Positions 53,382 through 61,724 of a stretch of DNA of 64,000 nucleotides are shown in pieces. Under the pieces are notes generated by a model that saw nothing but the letters and a program-made list of their open reading frames with translations, had not been told where the DNA came from and ran no database searches. How positions within the stretch are numbered: position 1 is the first letter of the stretch; each line of letters starts with the position of its first letter. The stretch spans positions 62,001 to 126,000 of the forward strand of contig NZ_JAIUHG010000002.1 in NCBI RefSeq assembly GCF_020164955.1, in the 5' to 3' direction. The translations under genes and the position numbers were made by a program. The stretch is from Mesorhizobium sp. CA8 (lineage in GTDB: Bacteria; Pseudomonadota; Alphaproteobacteria; Rhizobiales; Rhizobiaceae).

Positions 53382-53459
53382 TGATGCATGTCGCTCAGAA
53401 GTGTGCAGCGGTTCTGAGACAACGACAGGCATCAAGACCCAAAGCGCGATGCGCTTTGG
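53382..53459. repeat. dispersed repeat with GATGCATGTCG arm, copy 2
   Basis: GATGCATGTCGCTCAGAAG..CGACAGGCATC plus AAAGCGCGATGCGCTTT. Related to 46368-46471. It overlaps the last codons of the SRPBCC gene, which ends at 53432. Confidence 0.7.
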
Positions 53460-53926
53460 CCGGAGCCCTCAGTTCTCAGTGCCGTGCCGAGCGCGTCGAG
53501 CAATTCGCCGGTGCCGTGCTCGCGGGTGGCCGGTGAGTCGATGCCGTCGAAAAAGGCGCCCTGTTCCGTCAGGATGAGCCGCGTTCCCTTGCCTTCGGCG
53601 ATGAGCTCTATCGTCGCAAGCGACACGGAGACCCGGGTTTCGCCGAACAAGAGCTCATAGCTGTAGACGATGCGCCGGTTAGGCACGATATCGTGATAGA
53701 CCGCGTTGTAGAAATGCATCTGTCCGTCGCTGGGACAGCCGGCATTCAGTTCCTTGCCGCCGACCCGAAAATCCATCTCATGCCGGCTGGGCATGGGGTT
53801 GTCGGGGTCGAAGAACCAGCGCTTCTTCGCCGTCGGATCGCTTAGCGCGAAATAGACCTTTTCCGGCGCCGTCGGATAGACGCGCTCGATGACGAAGGTG
53901 GAATGGACGACGGATCGTTCGCTCAT
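53432..53926 (-). CDS. SRPBCC (AHSA1-like) domain protein
   Basis: 164 residues with an AHSA1-type helix-grip fold: [49 protein letters not shown] and [10 protein letters not shown]. It binds a hydrophobic ligand; role unknown. Starts 11 bases after the ArsR gene, and this ArsR-AHSA1 pairing is frequent. The last ten residues ([10 protein letters not shown]) come from an intergenic repeat, so the native C-terminus may have been altered. Confidence 0.87.
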   Translation of the reverse strand: MSERSVVHSTFVIERVYPTAPEKVYFALSDPTAKKRWFFDPDNPMPSRHEMDFRVGGKELNAGCPSDGQMHFYNAVYHDIVPNRRIVYSYELLFGETRVSVSLATIELIAEGKGTRLILTEQGAFFDGIDSPATREHGTGELLDALGTALRTEGSGQSASRFGS

Positions 53927-53937
53927 GACAGGACCCC

Positions 53938-54273
53938 TCAGGTTTCATCTTTCGTTTCAGCGAGGAAATCGCCGAGGCGGTCGAGCCGACGCTCCCAGGC
54001 GAGCCGCCGCTCGTTGATCCAGTGCTCGGCCGACCGAAGCGCCTGCGGCTCGATCCGGCAGGTCCGCACCCGGCCAAGCTTTTCGGTCCGCACCAGGCCG
54101 CTTGCCTCGAGCACGTTGAGATGCTGGACGACGGCCGACAACGACATTGCCAGCGGTTCAGCCAGCTGGCTGACCGACGCCGGCCCGCGCGACAGACGGT
54201 CCACCATCTGCCGCCGCGCCGGGTCGGCGAGCGCCTGGAACATCAGGTCGAGCTGCGCGGGATCGTGGAGCAC
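53938..54273 (-). CDS. ArsR-family regulator of GST-ArsR-SRPBCC operon
   Basis: 111 residues, winged helix: [48 protein letters not shown], and a C-terminal arm ([21 protein letters not shown]) that aids dimerisation in the AHSA1-linked branch. No metal motif. Lies between a GST gene (6-base gap) and the SRPBCC gene. Likely represses its operon through the palindrome at 54975-54990. Confidence 0.88.
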   Translation of the reverse strand: MLHDPAQLDLMFQALADPARRQMVDRLSRGPASVSQLAEPLAMSLSAVVQHLNVLEASGLVRTEKLGRVRTCRIEPQALRSAEHWINERRLAWERRLDRLGDFLAETKDET

Positions 54274-54279
54274 GTCGCT

Positions 54280-54936
54280 CTAGCCGTTATTGTACGGAAA
54301 GAGCTTGAAGTAAGGTCGCGCTTCCTCGATCACCCGGGCGAAGGACGGGCGCGCGAGCAGCCGGTCGTGGTAGCGTTTCAAGGCCGGGAATTTTTCGCCG
54401 AAGGGCTCGACCTTGTTGGCGTAGAACAGCGCCGGCGAGGCGGCGCAGTCGGCCATGGTGAAGCTTTCGCCTACGGCCCAGGTTCTTGCCGCCATCTCCT
54501 CGTCGACAATGGCGTAGGAGTTGCGCAGCTGCGCGCGGGCCTCCTCGACCCCGAACGGATCGGTCTTGTCCGTCGGCCGCAGCCTGTCGCCGACCATCTT
54601 CTGCATCGGATGCTGCACGTAGAAATCGTAGAAGCGGTCTGCCTGGCGGACCTGCAGGGCGAGATCGATATCGGCGGGAATGAGCTCGACCGGCCCGGGG
54701 TAATGCGCGGCGAGATATTCGACGACGATGGTCGACTCCAGCACCGTGCGGTCCCGCGCATCGTCACGCAGCGCCGGCATCTTGCCGGTCGGCGACACCT
54801 TCAGGAAGGTGGCGCGGGAAGCCTCGTCGCCGAGGTCGACAATGACCGGCTCGAATGGCGTGTCGTTCTCGTAAAGCGCGATTAGCGGCTTCCAGCAGAA
54901 CGAGGCCAGCGGGTGGAAATGCAGCGTCAGGGACAT
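54280..54936 (-). CDS. glutathione S-transferase family protein
   Basis: 218 residues: thioredoxin-like half (LTLHFHPLASFCWKPLIALYEND, VSPTGKMPALRDD, VLESTIVVEYLAAHYP) and helical half (FTMADCAASPALFYANKVEPF, the N-cap region). Ser11 or Cys13 is near the catalytic position. It probably conjugates glutathione to an electrophile. First gene of an operon with an ArsR regulator and an SRPBCC protein; an ATG at 54954 is an alternative start. Confidence 0.9.
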   Translation of the reverse strand: MSLTLHFHPLASFCWKPLIALYENDTPFEPVIVDLGDEASRATFLKVSPTGKMPALRDDARDRTVLESTIVVEYLAAHYPGPVELIPADIDLALQVRQADRFYDFYVQHPMQKMVGDRLRPTDKTDPFGVEEARAQLRNSYAIVDEEMAARTWAVGESFTMADCAASPALFYANKVEPFGEKFPALKRYHDRLLARPSFARVIEEARPYFKLFPYNNG

Positions 54937-54974
54937 TCCGGCTCTCTTTCGCATTCGGATAATCGGACCGATAC

Positions 54975-54990
54975 TGAAGTAATTACTTCA
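54975..54990. promoter_or_regulatory. perfect 16-bp palindrome upstream of GST operon
   Basis: TGAAGTAATTACTTCA, 38 bases before the GST ATG at 54936, in promoter position. AT-rich perfect symmetry is typical of ArsR-family operators; the ArsR in the operon (53938-54273) is the obvious candidate. Confidence 0.7.
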
Positions 54991-55034
54991 CTATTGTTGT
55001 GGACGGCTCGAGTCAAGCCGGCGTCTTGCCGGCG

Positions 55035-55862
55035 CTAGCCGTGTGCGGCGATGGCCTTGATGATCTGCGGCCAGTCGTTGCGGTGCAGTTCGTGGCCACC
55101 GCCTTTGATCTTGACCAGTTCTGCGCCGAGAACAGCCTTGGCGAGCGCTTCGCCATGTCCGATCGGGAAGAGCGGATCGGCGCTACCGTGGATGACGAGC
55201 AGCGGCACGCGCAGATCCCGCACCGTGCGCTGCGGGCCGCCGCCTTTGAGCAGGAAATGGTTGGTCGCGCTGGCGAGACCGCCGGAGCGGTCGTAATCCT
55301 CCTCGATCATCTTGCGCGTCCGCCCCTCATCGAACGGATGGCGAGTGCTGGCAATGGCGCGGGCATCCTTGACCATGAAGTCGAGCACCTGCTCCCGCTT
55401 CAACCAGTCGACGTTGCCGCCTTCGGCCGAGTGCTCTTTGTAAGCCTCGGTCGTTCCGGGCAGGGCGGACGTATCGACGCCGAGCGGCGAACAGGAGATC
55501 ACGGTGAGCGCTCTGACGCGTTCGGGATATTTCAGCGCCACGCTTTGCGCGAGCATGCCGCCCATCGACATGCCGGCGACATGCGCTCTGGTGACGCTAT
55601 GGTCGTCGAGCACGCGCATGGCGTCGTCCACCATGTCCTCGAACGTGTAGGGCGGCGCGCCCGGTGGATATTTCGTCGACAGGCCGGTGTCGCGGTTGTC
55701 GTAGCGAATGACGAAGCGGCCACGCGCGGCAAGTTGCCGGCAGAAGGCTTCGGGCCACCACAGCATCGAGGCCATGGCGCCCATGATCAAAAGGATCGGC
55801 GGATCTTTCGGACTGCCGAAGCTTTCCGAAACGATGTCGGGGCGCCGCGCCGCGTTGGTCAT
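55035..55862 (-). CDS. alpha/beta hydrolase
   Basis: 275 residues. Nucleophile elbow GMSMGGMLAQ (Ser about 98), acid in HGSADPLFP (Asp), base in KGGGHELHR (His). The start PILLIMGAMASMLWWPEAFC and YDNRDTGLSTKYP match the hydrolases near rifampicin/streptogramin-type and dienelactone-like groups; substrate unknown. Divergent from an HxlR regulator, which probably controls it. Confidence 0.88.
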   Translation of the reverse strand: MTNAARRPDIVSESFGSPKDPPILLIMGAMASMLWWPEAFCRQLAARGRFVIRYDNRDTGLSTKYPPGAPPYTFEDMVDDAMRVLDDHSVTRAHVAGMSMGGMLAQSVALKYPERVRALTVISCSPLGVDTSALPGTTEAYKEHSAEGGNVDWLKREQVLDFMVKDARAIASTRHPFDEGRTRKMIEEDYDRSGGLASATNHFLLKGGGPQRTVRDLRVPLLVIHGSADPLFPIGHGEALAKAVLGAELVKIKGGGHELHRNDWPQIIKAIAAHG

Positions 55863-55877
55863 CTGCTCTTCCTATCC

Positions 55878-55932
55878 GATTGCATTTTGCAATCAGTTGC
55901 ACGATAATCAAACCGATATCATAATGCAACTG
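55878..55932. promoter_or_regulatory. nested TTGCA palindromes in hydrolase/HxlR divergent region
   Basis: GATTGCA-N3-TGCAATC at 55878-55894 and CAGTTGCA at 55894-55901 facing TGCAACTG at 55925-55932. Located between divergent hydrolase and HxlR genes, so a likely HxlR operator for both. Confidence 0.6.
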
Positions 55933-55948
55933 GTTTCTGGAGAATACC

Positions 55949-56467
55949 ATGAGCATCGACCGTCGGTCCGGCTGCCCAATCAATCTGTCGCTCGAAGTCT
56001 TTGGCGACCGCTGGAGCCTGATCATCCTGCGCGACATGATCTTCGGCGGCCGACGCCATTTCCGCGAGTTGCTCAACGGCTCGCTGGAAGGCATCGCCTC
56101 CAATATCCTGGCCGACCGGCTGAAACGGCTGATGGAGCTTGGCCTGCTGACCAAGGCCGACGACCCCAGCCACAAGCAGAAGGCGATCTACAGCCTGACC
56201 GAGATGGCGATCACCCTGGTGCCCATCATGGCGCAGCTTGGCGCCTGGGGACGCGTCTGGCTGCCGGTCACGGAAGAATTGTCGATCCGCGCCGAGCTGC
56301 TCGAAAAAGGCGGTCCGCCGCTATGGGAGCAATTCATGGACGAACTGCGTCACGAGCATCTCGGAGCGCCATCGAAGACGCCGCCGGGCACGCCGACCGT
56401 GCGCCAGCAACTACGGGCTGCCTACGAGGAAGTGGTCGCGCGAAAGGCTGAGGCCGTCACGACATGA
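55949..56467 (+). CDS. HxlR-family transcriptional regulator
   Basis: 172 residues. The HxlR motif CPINLSLEVFGDRWSLIILRDMIFGGRRHFRELLN begins at residue 8 (Cys8 is the conserved redox-sensitive position), then SNILADRLKRLMELGLLTKAD and YSLTEMAITLVPIM. The C-terminal part (about 115-172) is an extra helical extension. HxlR proteins often sense reactive aldehydes or disulfide stress. Divergent from the alpha/beta hydrolase with palindromes between. Confidence 0.9.
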   Translation: MSIDRRSGCPINLSLEVFGDRWSLIILRDMIFGGRRHFRELLNGSLEGIASNILADRLKRLMELGLLTKADDPSHKQKAIYSLTEMAITLVPIMAQLGAWGRVWLPVTEELSIRAELLEKGGPPLWEQFMDELRHEHLGAPSKTPPGTPTVRQQLRAAYEEVVARKAEAVTT

Positions 56468-56492
56468 ACACCGCCTATAGCCACAGCGCTGT

Positions 56493-56636
56493 GGGATGTG
56501 CTGCGATTCAGGTCAGAGCGAGTCGAGAACGATGGCTTCCGAGAACCGGAGCGGAGCGTACTTTAAGTACGTGAGCACCGGAAGCGCAGGAAGCCGTCGT
56601 TCGCAGGCCGGCCTCACCTGAATATCGGCACATCCC
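56493..56636. repeat. 144-bp long palindromic repeat, copy 3
   Basis: Outer arms GGGATGTGCTGCGATTCAGGT and near-complement; inner arms GATGGCTTCC and GGAAGCCGTC; centre GTACTTTAAGTAC. Between the convergent HxlR gene and the membrane-protein gene ending at 56637. Confidence 0.9.
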
Positions 56637-57038
56637 TCAGTTTAGGTTTATATCCCGGCTGGCCGACCGCATCGACACCGAGAAGCCGGCCAGCACGTCG
56701 AACAGCGCGATGATCATCAGCGTGAAGAAGACGGAATGCGCCGCGCCCTTCACCAGCAGGAATTCGACCAGAAAGGCGATGAAGACCAGCGTCGACAAAA
56801 GATGATCCAGGATCGATGCATTGGTCGTGCGCACCGATTTCGAGATCTCGACGAACAGGAAGATCAGGCCGATCAGCACCATCAGGTCGCCCAGCGTCAT
56901 CGAGAACACGCCGCCCGACATCATGCGGAAGGAGAACATCTCAGTCATCCACGGATCGTCGCCGCCGTCGAACAATCCCAGCAGGCCGAGATTGTAGAGG
57001 ACGAAGGGCAGTATCAGCAGCGGAACAGCACCGAACAT
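56637..57038 (-). CDS. hypothetical membrane protein, about four helices
   Basis: 133 residues. Hydrophobic segments at about 4-24 (AVPLLILPFVLYNLGLLGLF), 46-66 (GGVFSMTLGDLMVLIGLIFLFV), 78-98 and 104-125. A DDPWMTEMFSF loop follows helix 1. Family not named with confidence; similar rhizobial proteins are annotated only as membrane proteins. ATG at 57038 with GGAG upstream; the long in-frame upstream extension is not coding. Confidence 0.72.
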   Translation of the reverse strand: MFGAVPLLILPFVLYNLGLLGLFDGGDDPWMTEMFSFRMMSGGVFSMTLGDLMVLIGLIFLFVEISKSVRTTNASILDHLLSTLVFIAFLVEFLLVKGAAHSVFFTLMIIALFDVLAGFSVSMRSASRDINLN

Positions 57039-57212
57039 CTGGGCGACTCCAAGGGAATACCCTTTTGTAAAATCCGCGGCAGGCGCGTCGTCAAGGTTTT
57101 TCGCTGGCGCTGGCGAACACGCTATAAGACCTAATGAAATAACGATGTCAGCCGGTTGCCCGATTTTTCTGCAAGGTGCGCAACTCAGGCCTCCATCGAC
57201 CAGGGCCAGACG

Positions 57213-57241
57213 CAAAAAGACCGGCCAAAGGCCGGTCTTTT
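57213..57241 (-). terminator. rpmF terminator
   Basis: AAAAAGACCGGCC-AAA-GGCCGGTCTTTT, T-run on both strands, 28 bases beyond the rpmF stop. Confidence 0.88.
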
Positions 57242-57268
57242 GAAACGTCAGAAACCCTCGGAAGCTTC

Positions 57269-57451
57269 TCAGCTTTCCTTCGGCTCCAGAACCTGGCGGC
57301 CGCGATACATGCCGGTCTTCAAGTCGATGTGATGCGGGCGGCGCATTTCGCCGGAATTCTTGTCCTCGACATATGTCGGGGCCTTGAGGGCGTCGGCCGA
57401 GCGGCGCATGCCGCGCTTCGACGGAGAGGTTTTTCTTTTTGGAACGGCCAT
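57269..57451 (-). CDS. rpmF: 50S ribosomal protein L32
   Basis: 60 residues: [20 protein letters not shown], then [20 protein letters not shown] and a C-terminal [10 protein letters not shown]. This is the full-length alphaproteobacterial L32 without the zinc Cys pairs. Downstream of mtgA, as in many rhizobia, with its own strong terminator. Identification certain. Confidence 0.97.
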   Translation of the reverse strand: MAVPKRKTSPSKRGMRRSADALKAPTYVEDKNSGEMRRPHHIDLKTGMYRGRQVLEPKES

Positions 57452-57605
57452 GGATATGCTCCACTACATGGTCAAAATGCCCCGGCAACCCTCGCGAAAG
57501 GGCCGCATCGAGGCCATAATCTGAGAAAGTCGGGTGCCTATACACGCCTTGCGCCGTTTTGGCCAGCGCTGGCCGCGAATTTTTTTGAGCCGGCGACGCT
57601 TCGTC

Positions 57606-58313
57606 CTAGTCCAGGCACCCGACATAGGCGCCTGAGCGACTGGCGCGCCGCTCGATCAGCGAGGCCAGCCGCCGCAATCCCGGACCCGGCCTGGCCGGAT
57701 TGCGCGCGATCGGATTGGGCAGGCTGACGGCGAGCAGCGCCGCCTGTCTTCGCGACAATTGCTTGGCCGAGACGCCGAAATGGTGCCGGGCGGCGGCCTC
57801 GATGCCGTAGATGCCCGGCCCCCATTCGGCGATGTTGAGATAGATCTCCATGATCCGCCGCTTCGACATAACCGCGTCGAAATAGACGGCCAGCGGCAGC
57901 TCGACCACCTTGCGCACGCTGCCCAGCGGCCGCGACCACAAAAAAAGGTTCTTGACCGTCTGCATGGTGATGGTGGAGGCGCCGCGCGTCGCCTCGCCGG
58001 CCAGCGCGTCGTCAACCACGCCGCGCAATTCGCCGAGATCGACGCCGCGATGAAAGCAGAACTGCCCGTCCTCCGACATGATCACCGAATGCGCCAGCAC
58101 CGGTGCCACGTCGTCGATCGACACCCAGCGCCGGTCGTAGTCGGAAAAAGTCACGAGGTCCTTGAGCATCAGCGTCGAGACCGGATGCACGAAGGGTGGC
58201 AGATAAAGGAAGGTGAGCACGACCGGGATCGCCGCCAGCACGAGCGCGACTACCAGGCAGCGCCGGGCGATGCGCTTCACACCGGCGCGGTTCAGGCGCC
58301 GACGTCGCGCCAT
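57606..58313 (-). CDS. mtgA: monofunctional biosynthetic peptidoglycan transglycosylase
   Basis: 235 residues: one N-terminal membrane helix (about 15-38) then a GT51 glycosyltransferase domain. Motifs: [18 protein letters not shown] (catalytic Glu), [49 protein letters not shown] and [14 protein letters not shown]. Polymerises lipid II glycan strands in the periplasm. No transpeptidase domain, hence MtgA. Divergent from ispA. Confidence 0.94.
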   Translation of the reverse strand: MARRRRLNRAGVKRIARRCLVVALVLAAIPVVLTFLYLPPFVHPVSTLMLKDLVTFSDYDRRWVSIDDVAPVLAHSVIMSEDGQFCFHRGVDLGELRGVVDDALAGEATRGASTITMQTVKNLFLWSRPLGSVRKVVELPLAVYFDAVMSKRRIMEIYLNIAEWGPGIYGIEAAARHHFGVSAKQLSRRQAALLAVSLPNPIARNPARPGPGLRRLASLIERRASRSGAYVGCLD

Positions 58314-58441
58314 GTCCAGCCCTTCGCTTCCATGTTCGACGATCGGTTCCGTCAAGCCGTCCCACCCGTGCCTCGCCCCCATCGGCATAAAGGCGCACGC
58401 CTGCTTGCGCAATGTCTGAGTGTCGGCTACCGCTCCCGGCC

Positions 58442-59359
58442 ATGAGCAAAGACGACCAGATCGCCTTCGAAACCGCGCTTTTCATGCGCGCCGCGGCTGT
58501 CGAGACCGAGCTGCGCCGGATCCTCGACGCGCGTCCGCTTTCCGGCGAGATCGCGCGGCCGGAGCGCCTGATGGCGGCGATGCGCCACGGCGTGCTCAAC
58601 GGCGGCAAACGGCTGCGGCCTTTTCTGGTCGTGGAAAGCGCAGCTCTTTTCGCCACCGATGGCGAGGCAGCGCTCCGCGTGGCGGCGGCGCTTGAATGCG
58701 TGCATTGCTATTCGCTGATCCACGACGATCTGCCTTCCATGGACGACGATGATCTGCGCCGCGGCCAGCCGACGGTGCACAAGGCCTTCGACGAGGCGAC
58801 CGCGATCCTTGCCGGCGATGCGCTTTTGACTTTGGCCTTCGACATCATCGCCGACGACGCGACGTTGCTGCCGGCGGAGCGCCGCGCCACCCTGGTCCTC
58901 GCACTTGCCCGCGCGGCCGGCGCCGGGGGCATGGTCGGCGGCCAGACGCTCGATCTCGAGGCCGAGCGCAAACGGCCGGACGAAGCCGGTATCATCACCT
59001 TGCAGGCGATGAAGACCGGCGCGTTGATACGCTTCGCATGCGAGGCCGGCGCGATCCTTGCCGGCGCGCCGCCCGCCGACCGCGAGCGGCTGGCGGAGTT
59101 CGGTTCGGCGATCGGCCTTGCCTTCCAGCTCGCCGACGACCTGCTCGACCTGACGGCGGATGCTGTCCAGATGGGCAAGGCCACCAACAAGGATGCCGCC
59201 GCCGGCAAGGCAACGCTTGCTTCGCTGCACGGCCTCGACTGGGCGCGCGGCCAGCTCCACGGCCTGATCGAACAGGCGCATGCGCTGCTCGACCCCTATG
59301 GCGAAGCGGCTGAGCTGCTCAAGCAAGCGGCGACTTTCGTGGCGACGCGCAGCAACTGA
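58442..59359 (+). CDS. ispA: polyprenyl synthase (farnesyl diphosphate synthase type)
   Basis: 305 residues of the short-chain prenyltransferase family. [11 protein letters not shown], first Asp-rich motif [34 protein letters not shown] and second motif [13 protein letters not shown] are all present. Makes farnesyl or geranylgeranyl diphosphate for quinones and undecaprenyl lipids. Start chosen at ATG 58442; 58412 is an alternative. Product chain length is inferred from family likeness. Confidence 0.92.
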   Translation: MSKDDQIAFETALFMRAAAVETELRRILDARPLSGEIARPERLMAAMRHGVLNGGKRLRPFLVVESAALFATDGEAALRVAAALECVHCYSLIHDDLPSMDDDDLRRGQPTVHKAFDEATAILAGDALLTLAFDIIADDATLLPAERRATLVLALARAAGAGGMVGGQTLDLEAERKRPDEAGIITLQAMKTGALIRFACEAGAILAGAPPADRERLAEFGSAIGLAFQLADDLLDLTADAVQMGKATNKDAAAGKATLASLHGLDWARGQLHGLIEQAHALLDPYGEAAELLKQAATFVATRSN

Positions 59360-59622
59360 ACGGTGGCGCAGGCCGGCGGCCAATGCCGAGCGATGCGCGC
59401 TCCAGGAAAGCGTGGCCGCAAAGCGAGCTGCCGGCGCTGCGGGTAGAGCCGGCAAAGGGTCGGATTGTTCGCTCTACCCGAATACTGCTGTCGATGGCCG
59501 GGTGATTATCCCGCATCCGCAGCAATCTATATGCGCTCCAGGACAACGAACGGAGATCGGTTCGGTCGACCACGCTTCGCCGGCCATCCAGCCGTGAAAT
59601 CCAACCTGAAAGGAACCTGGAA

Positions 59623-59841
59623 ATGCCCTTTGCCAACTTCAAGATGCCCGAGGCCGCCCTCACAAGAGCGCAGAAGGAAGACCTCGTCCACAAGACGACG
59701 CAGATGTTCGTCGACTATTTCGGCGAAGGTGTACGCCCCTACACCATGGTGCTGATCGAAGAAGTTCCCGACGGAGGTTACGGCCGCGCCGATGAGGTCT
59801 TCATTCTTACCGACGCCTACCGGGCCGAGGATAGTGCCTGA
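59623..59841 (+). CDS. tautomerase (4-oxalocrotonate tautomerase-like)
   Basis: 72 residues. After the Met, Pro2 is the catalytic base of the family. PFANFKMPEAALTRAQKEDL and TMVLIEEVPDGGYGRADEVF fit small tautomerases of the PptA/4-OT group. Strong start signal (AAAGGAACCTGGAA). No aromatic catabolic cluster nearby, so the substrate is unknown. Confidence 0.88.
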   Translation: MPFANFKMPEAALTRAQKEDLVHKTTQMFVDYFGEGVRPYTMVLIEEVPDGGYGRADEVFILTDAYRAEDSA

Positions 59842-59916
59842 CTTGAACCGGGCGAGTCGCTTGCCGGGTGGCACGCCCAACTTTCCGTGTCGGAGCCGAT
59901 ACTCGTTTCCCTTGGA

Positions 59917-60891
59917 TCAGCCCCGGTTCGGCAAGCTCCGCAGGAAATCGATCATCGCGGCGTTGACCTCGTCCGGGCGCTCCTGCTGGGTCCAATGCCC
60001 GCAGCCGGGCAGCATCAGCGTATCACGGATTTGCGGGACGAAGTTCCTGAGATTTGCCAACAGTTGATCCATGCCGGGGAAGGCGACCACAAGGTCACGG
60101 TCGCCCGCTGCGTAGAGAGCGGGAACCTTGATCCGCGCGCCGGCAAAGGGCGCCATCAGTTCCCAGTTCCGGTCGATGTTGCGGTACCAGTTGAGACCTC
60201 CGGCAAAGCCGGTGCGCTGGAATTCGCCGGCGTAGAAATCGCTGTCGCTTTCGCTGAGCCAGTGCGGCAGACTTGCAGGAACCTCGGCGGCTTGCAGGAG
60301 GCCTCCGCCGTGCGGGACCATGGCAATTCTGGCGCCGCCGTCCGAAGCGTCTCCCGACAAAGCGGAAAGCATGGCGCGCACCGTGGCTCGCGGGTCCCGT
60401 TCCAGCTCCGCCTCGGCAATGCCGGGTTGCTGGAAATAGAGCTGGTAGAACTGGGACTCCGCCGTTCGCGGCATGAGGCTGGTCGGACGCGCATTGCCGC
60501 GCGGCCGGAACGGCACGCTGAGGCCGACGACGGCATGGAAGCGGTCCGGCCGTAGCAGCGCGGCATGCCAGGCCACCACCGCACCCCAGTCGTGGCCGAC
60601 GATGACGGAGCTGGGGACCTCGAGGGCGTCGAGAAGACCCACCATGTCGCCGACCAGATGAAAGAGCGTGTATTGGTCGATCGCTTCCGGCCGGTCGCTC
60701 TTGCCGTAGCCTCGCATGTCTGGGGCGACGGCACGGAAGCCCGCCACTGCGAGCGCGCCCAACTGATGCCGCCAGGAATACCAGGATTCAGGGAAGCCAT
60801 GGCACAAAAGCACCACCGGCCCTTCGCCCTGCTCCGCGACATTGAGGCGGATGCCGTTGGTCTCAACTATCCGCTGTATAGGTTCGCTCAC
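59917..60891 (-). CDS. epoxide hydrolase-type alpha/beta hydrolase
   Basis: 324 residues. HGFPESWYSWRHQ holds the oxyanion HGFP motif; nucleophile Asp in VGHDWGAVVAWH (about residue 100); His in GCGHWTQQERPDE. The HxxP and GHDWG motifs define soluble epoxide hydrolases and haloalkane dehalogenase relatives. Lid domain about 130-220. GTG start at 60891 with GAGAAG upstream. It likely opens epoxides; substrate unknown. Confidence 0.88.
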   Translation of the reverse strand: MSEPIQRIVETNGIRLNVAEQGEGPVVLLCHGFPESWYSWRHQLGALAVAGFRAVAPDMRGYGKSDRPEAIDQYTLFHLVGDMVGLLDALEVPSSVIVGHDWGAVVAWHAALLRPDRFHAVVGLSVPFRPRGNARPTSLMPRTAESQFYQLYFQQPGIAEAELERDPRATVRAMLSALSGDASDGGARIAMVPHGGGLLQAAEVPASLPHWLSESDSDFYAGEFQRTGFAGGLNWYRNIDRNWELMAPFAGARIKVPALYAAGDRDLVVAFPGMDQLLANLRNFVPQIRDTLMLPGCGHWTQQERPDEVNAAMIDFLRSLPNRG

Positions 60892-61135
60892 GGCCGCTTC
60901 TCATGCTCGCGTTCCACCTCTGATCAATGGCGAAAGCCACACGCCGCAACGGGTGGCCGAAGCCAGCGGGGTGCCAAGTTTTAGAGGCGCGCATCTTCCA
61001 TTGACTGTCTCAGGGGCGGTCGCGGCAGTCAATATCCGACATGGTCACGTAGCGCCACGGCGTCCACGCACTTGAATAGTTATGACGATGCGCGTCCATT
61101 TGTGCAGGATCGCTGACTGAGGAGGCCGGGAACCG

Positions 61136-61672
61136 ATGCTCAAGCTGCAAGCCTGGCTGGCCGATTATTGGGTCATTGGTGCAGGGTTCATGGCAGCATC
61201 GCTTATAGCGGCCGCGCCGGTCGTACCGCTTCCGCTGCCGGTGTTCCTGATTTTCCTGCACAGCCCGTTTTACATGATCCATCAGGTCGAAGAGCACACC
61301 GGCGACCGATTCCGCAAATTCGCGAACGAAAATGTTTTCGGCGGCCGTGACGCCCTTACCGTTGCTTCGGTTCTCGTCATCAACCTGCCGTTTGTCTGGG
61401 GCATCAACCTGCTGGCTCTTTATGCGGCGTTCTTGTGGGGACCCGCTTGGGGCCTGGTTGCCCCCTATGTCATGATCGTGAACGCGCTCGCGCACCTCGT
61501 CACATCGGCGCGGCTCGGCAAATACAATCCCGGCCTCGTCACCAGCGTCATTTTGTTTTTGCCGCTGAGCGTCGTTACGATCTGGATGATCGGCCGGACG
61601 GGAGGTCTTGTCCCGCAATTGGTCGGTGCATCTCTCGCGATCCTGCTTCACCTGGCGATCATGCGGTGGTGA
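61136..61672 (+). CDS. HXXEE-domain membrane protein
   Basis: 178 residues, about five helices. The family signature HQVEEHTGDRFRKFANENVF is at residues 49-68; later NALAHLVTSARLGKYNPGLVTSVI matches the second conserved segment. HXXEE proteins are of unknown function; the His and Glu residues may bind metal. GGAGG precedes the ATG. Confidence 0.85.
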   Translation: MLKLQAWLADYWVIGAGFMAASLIAAAPVVPLPLPVFLIFLHSPFYMIHQVEEHTGDRFRKFANENVFGGRDALTVASVLVINLPFVWGINLLALYAAFLWGPAWGLVAPYVMIVNALAHLVTSARLGKYNPGLVTSVILFLPLSVVTIWMIGRTGGLVPQLVGASLAILLHLAIMRW

Positions 61673-61724
61673 CCCTTCGACACCGCTCTCTCGTCGTCAC
61701 CTCATAGCATCCGCGGCGACGTCA

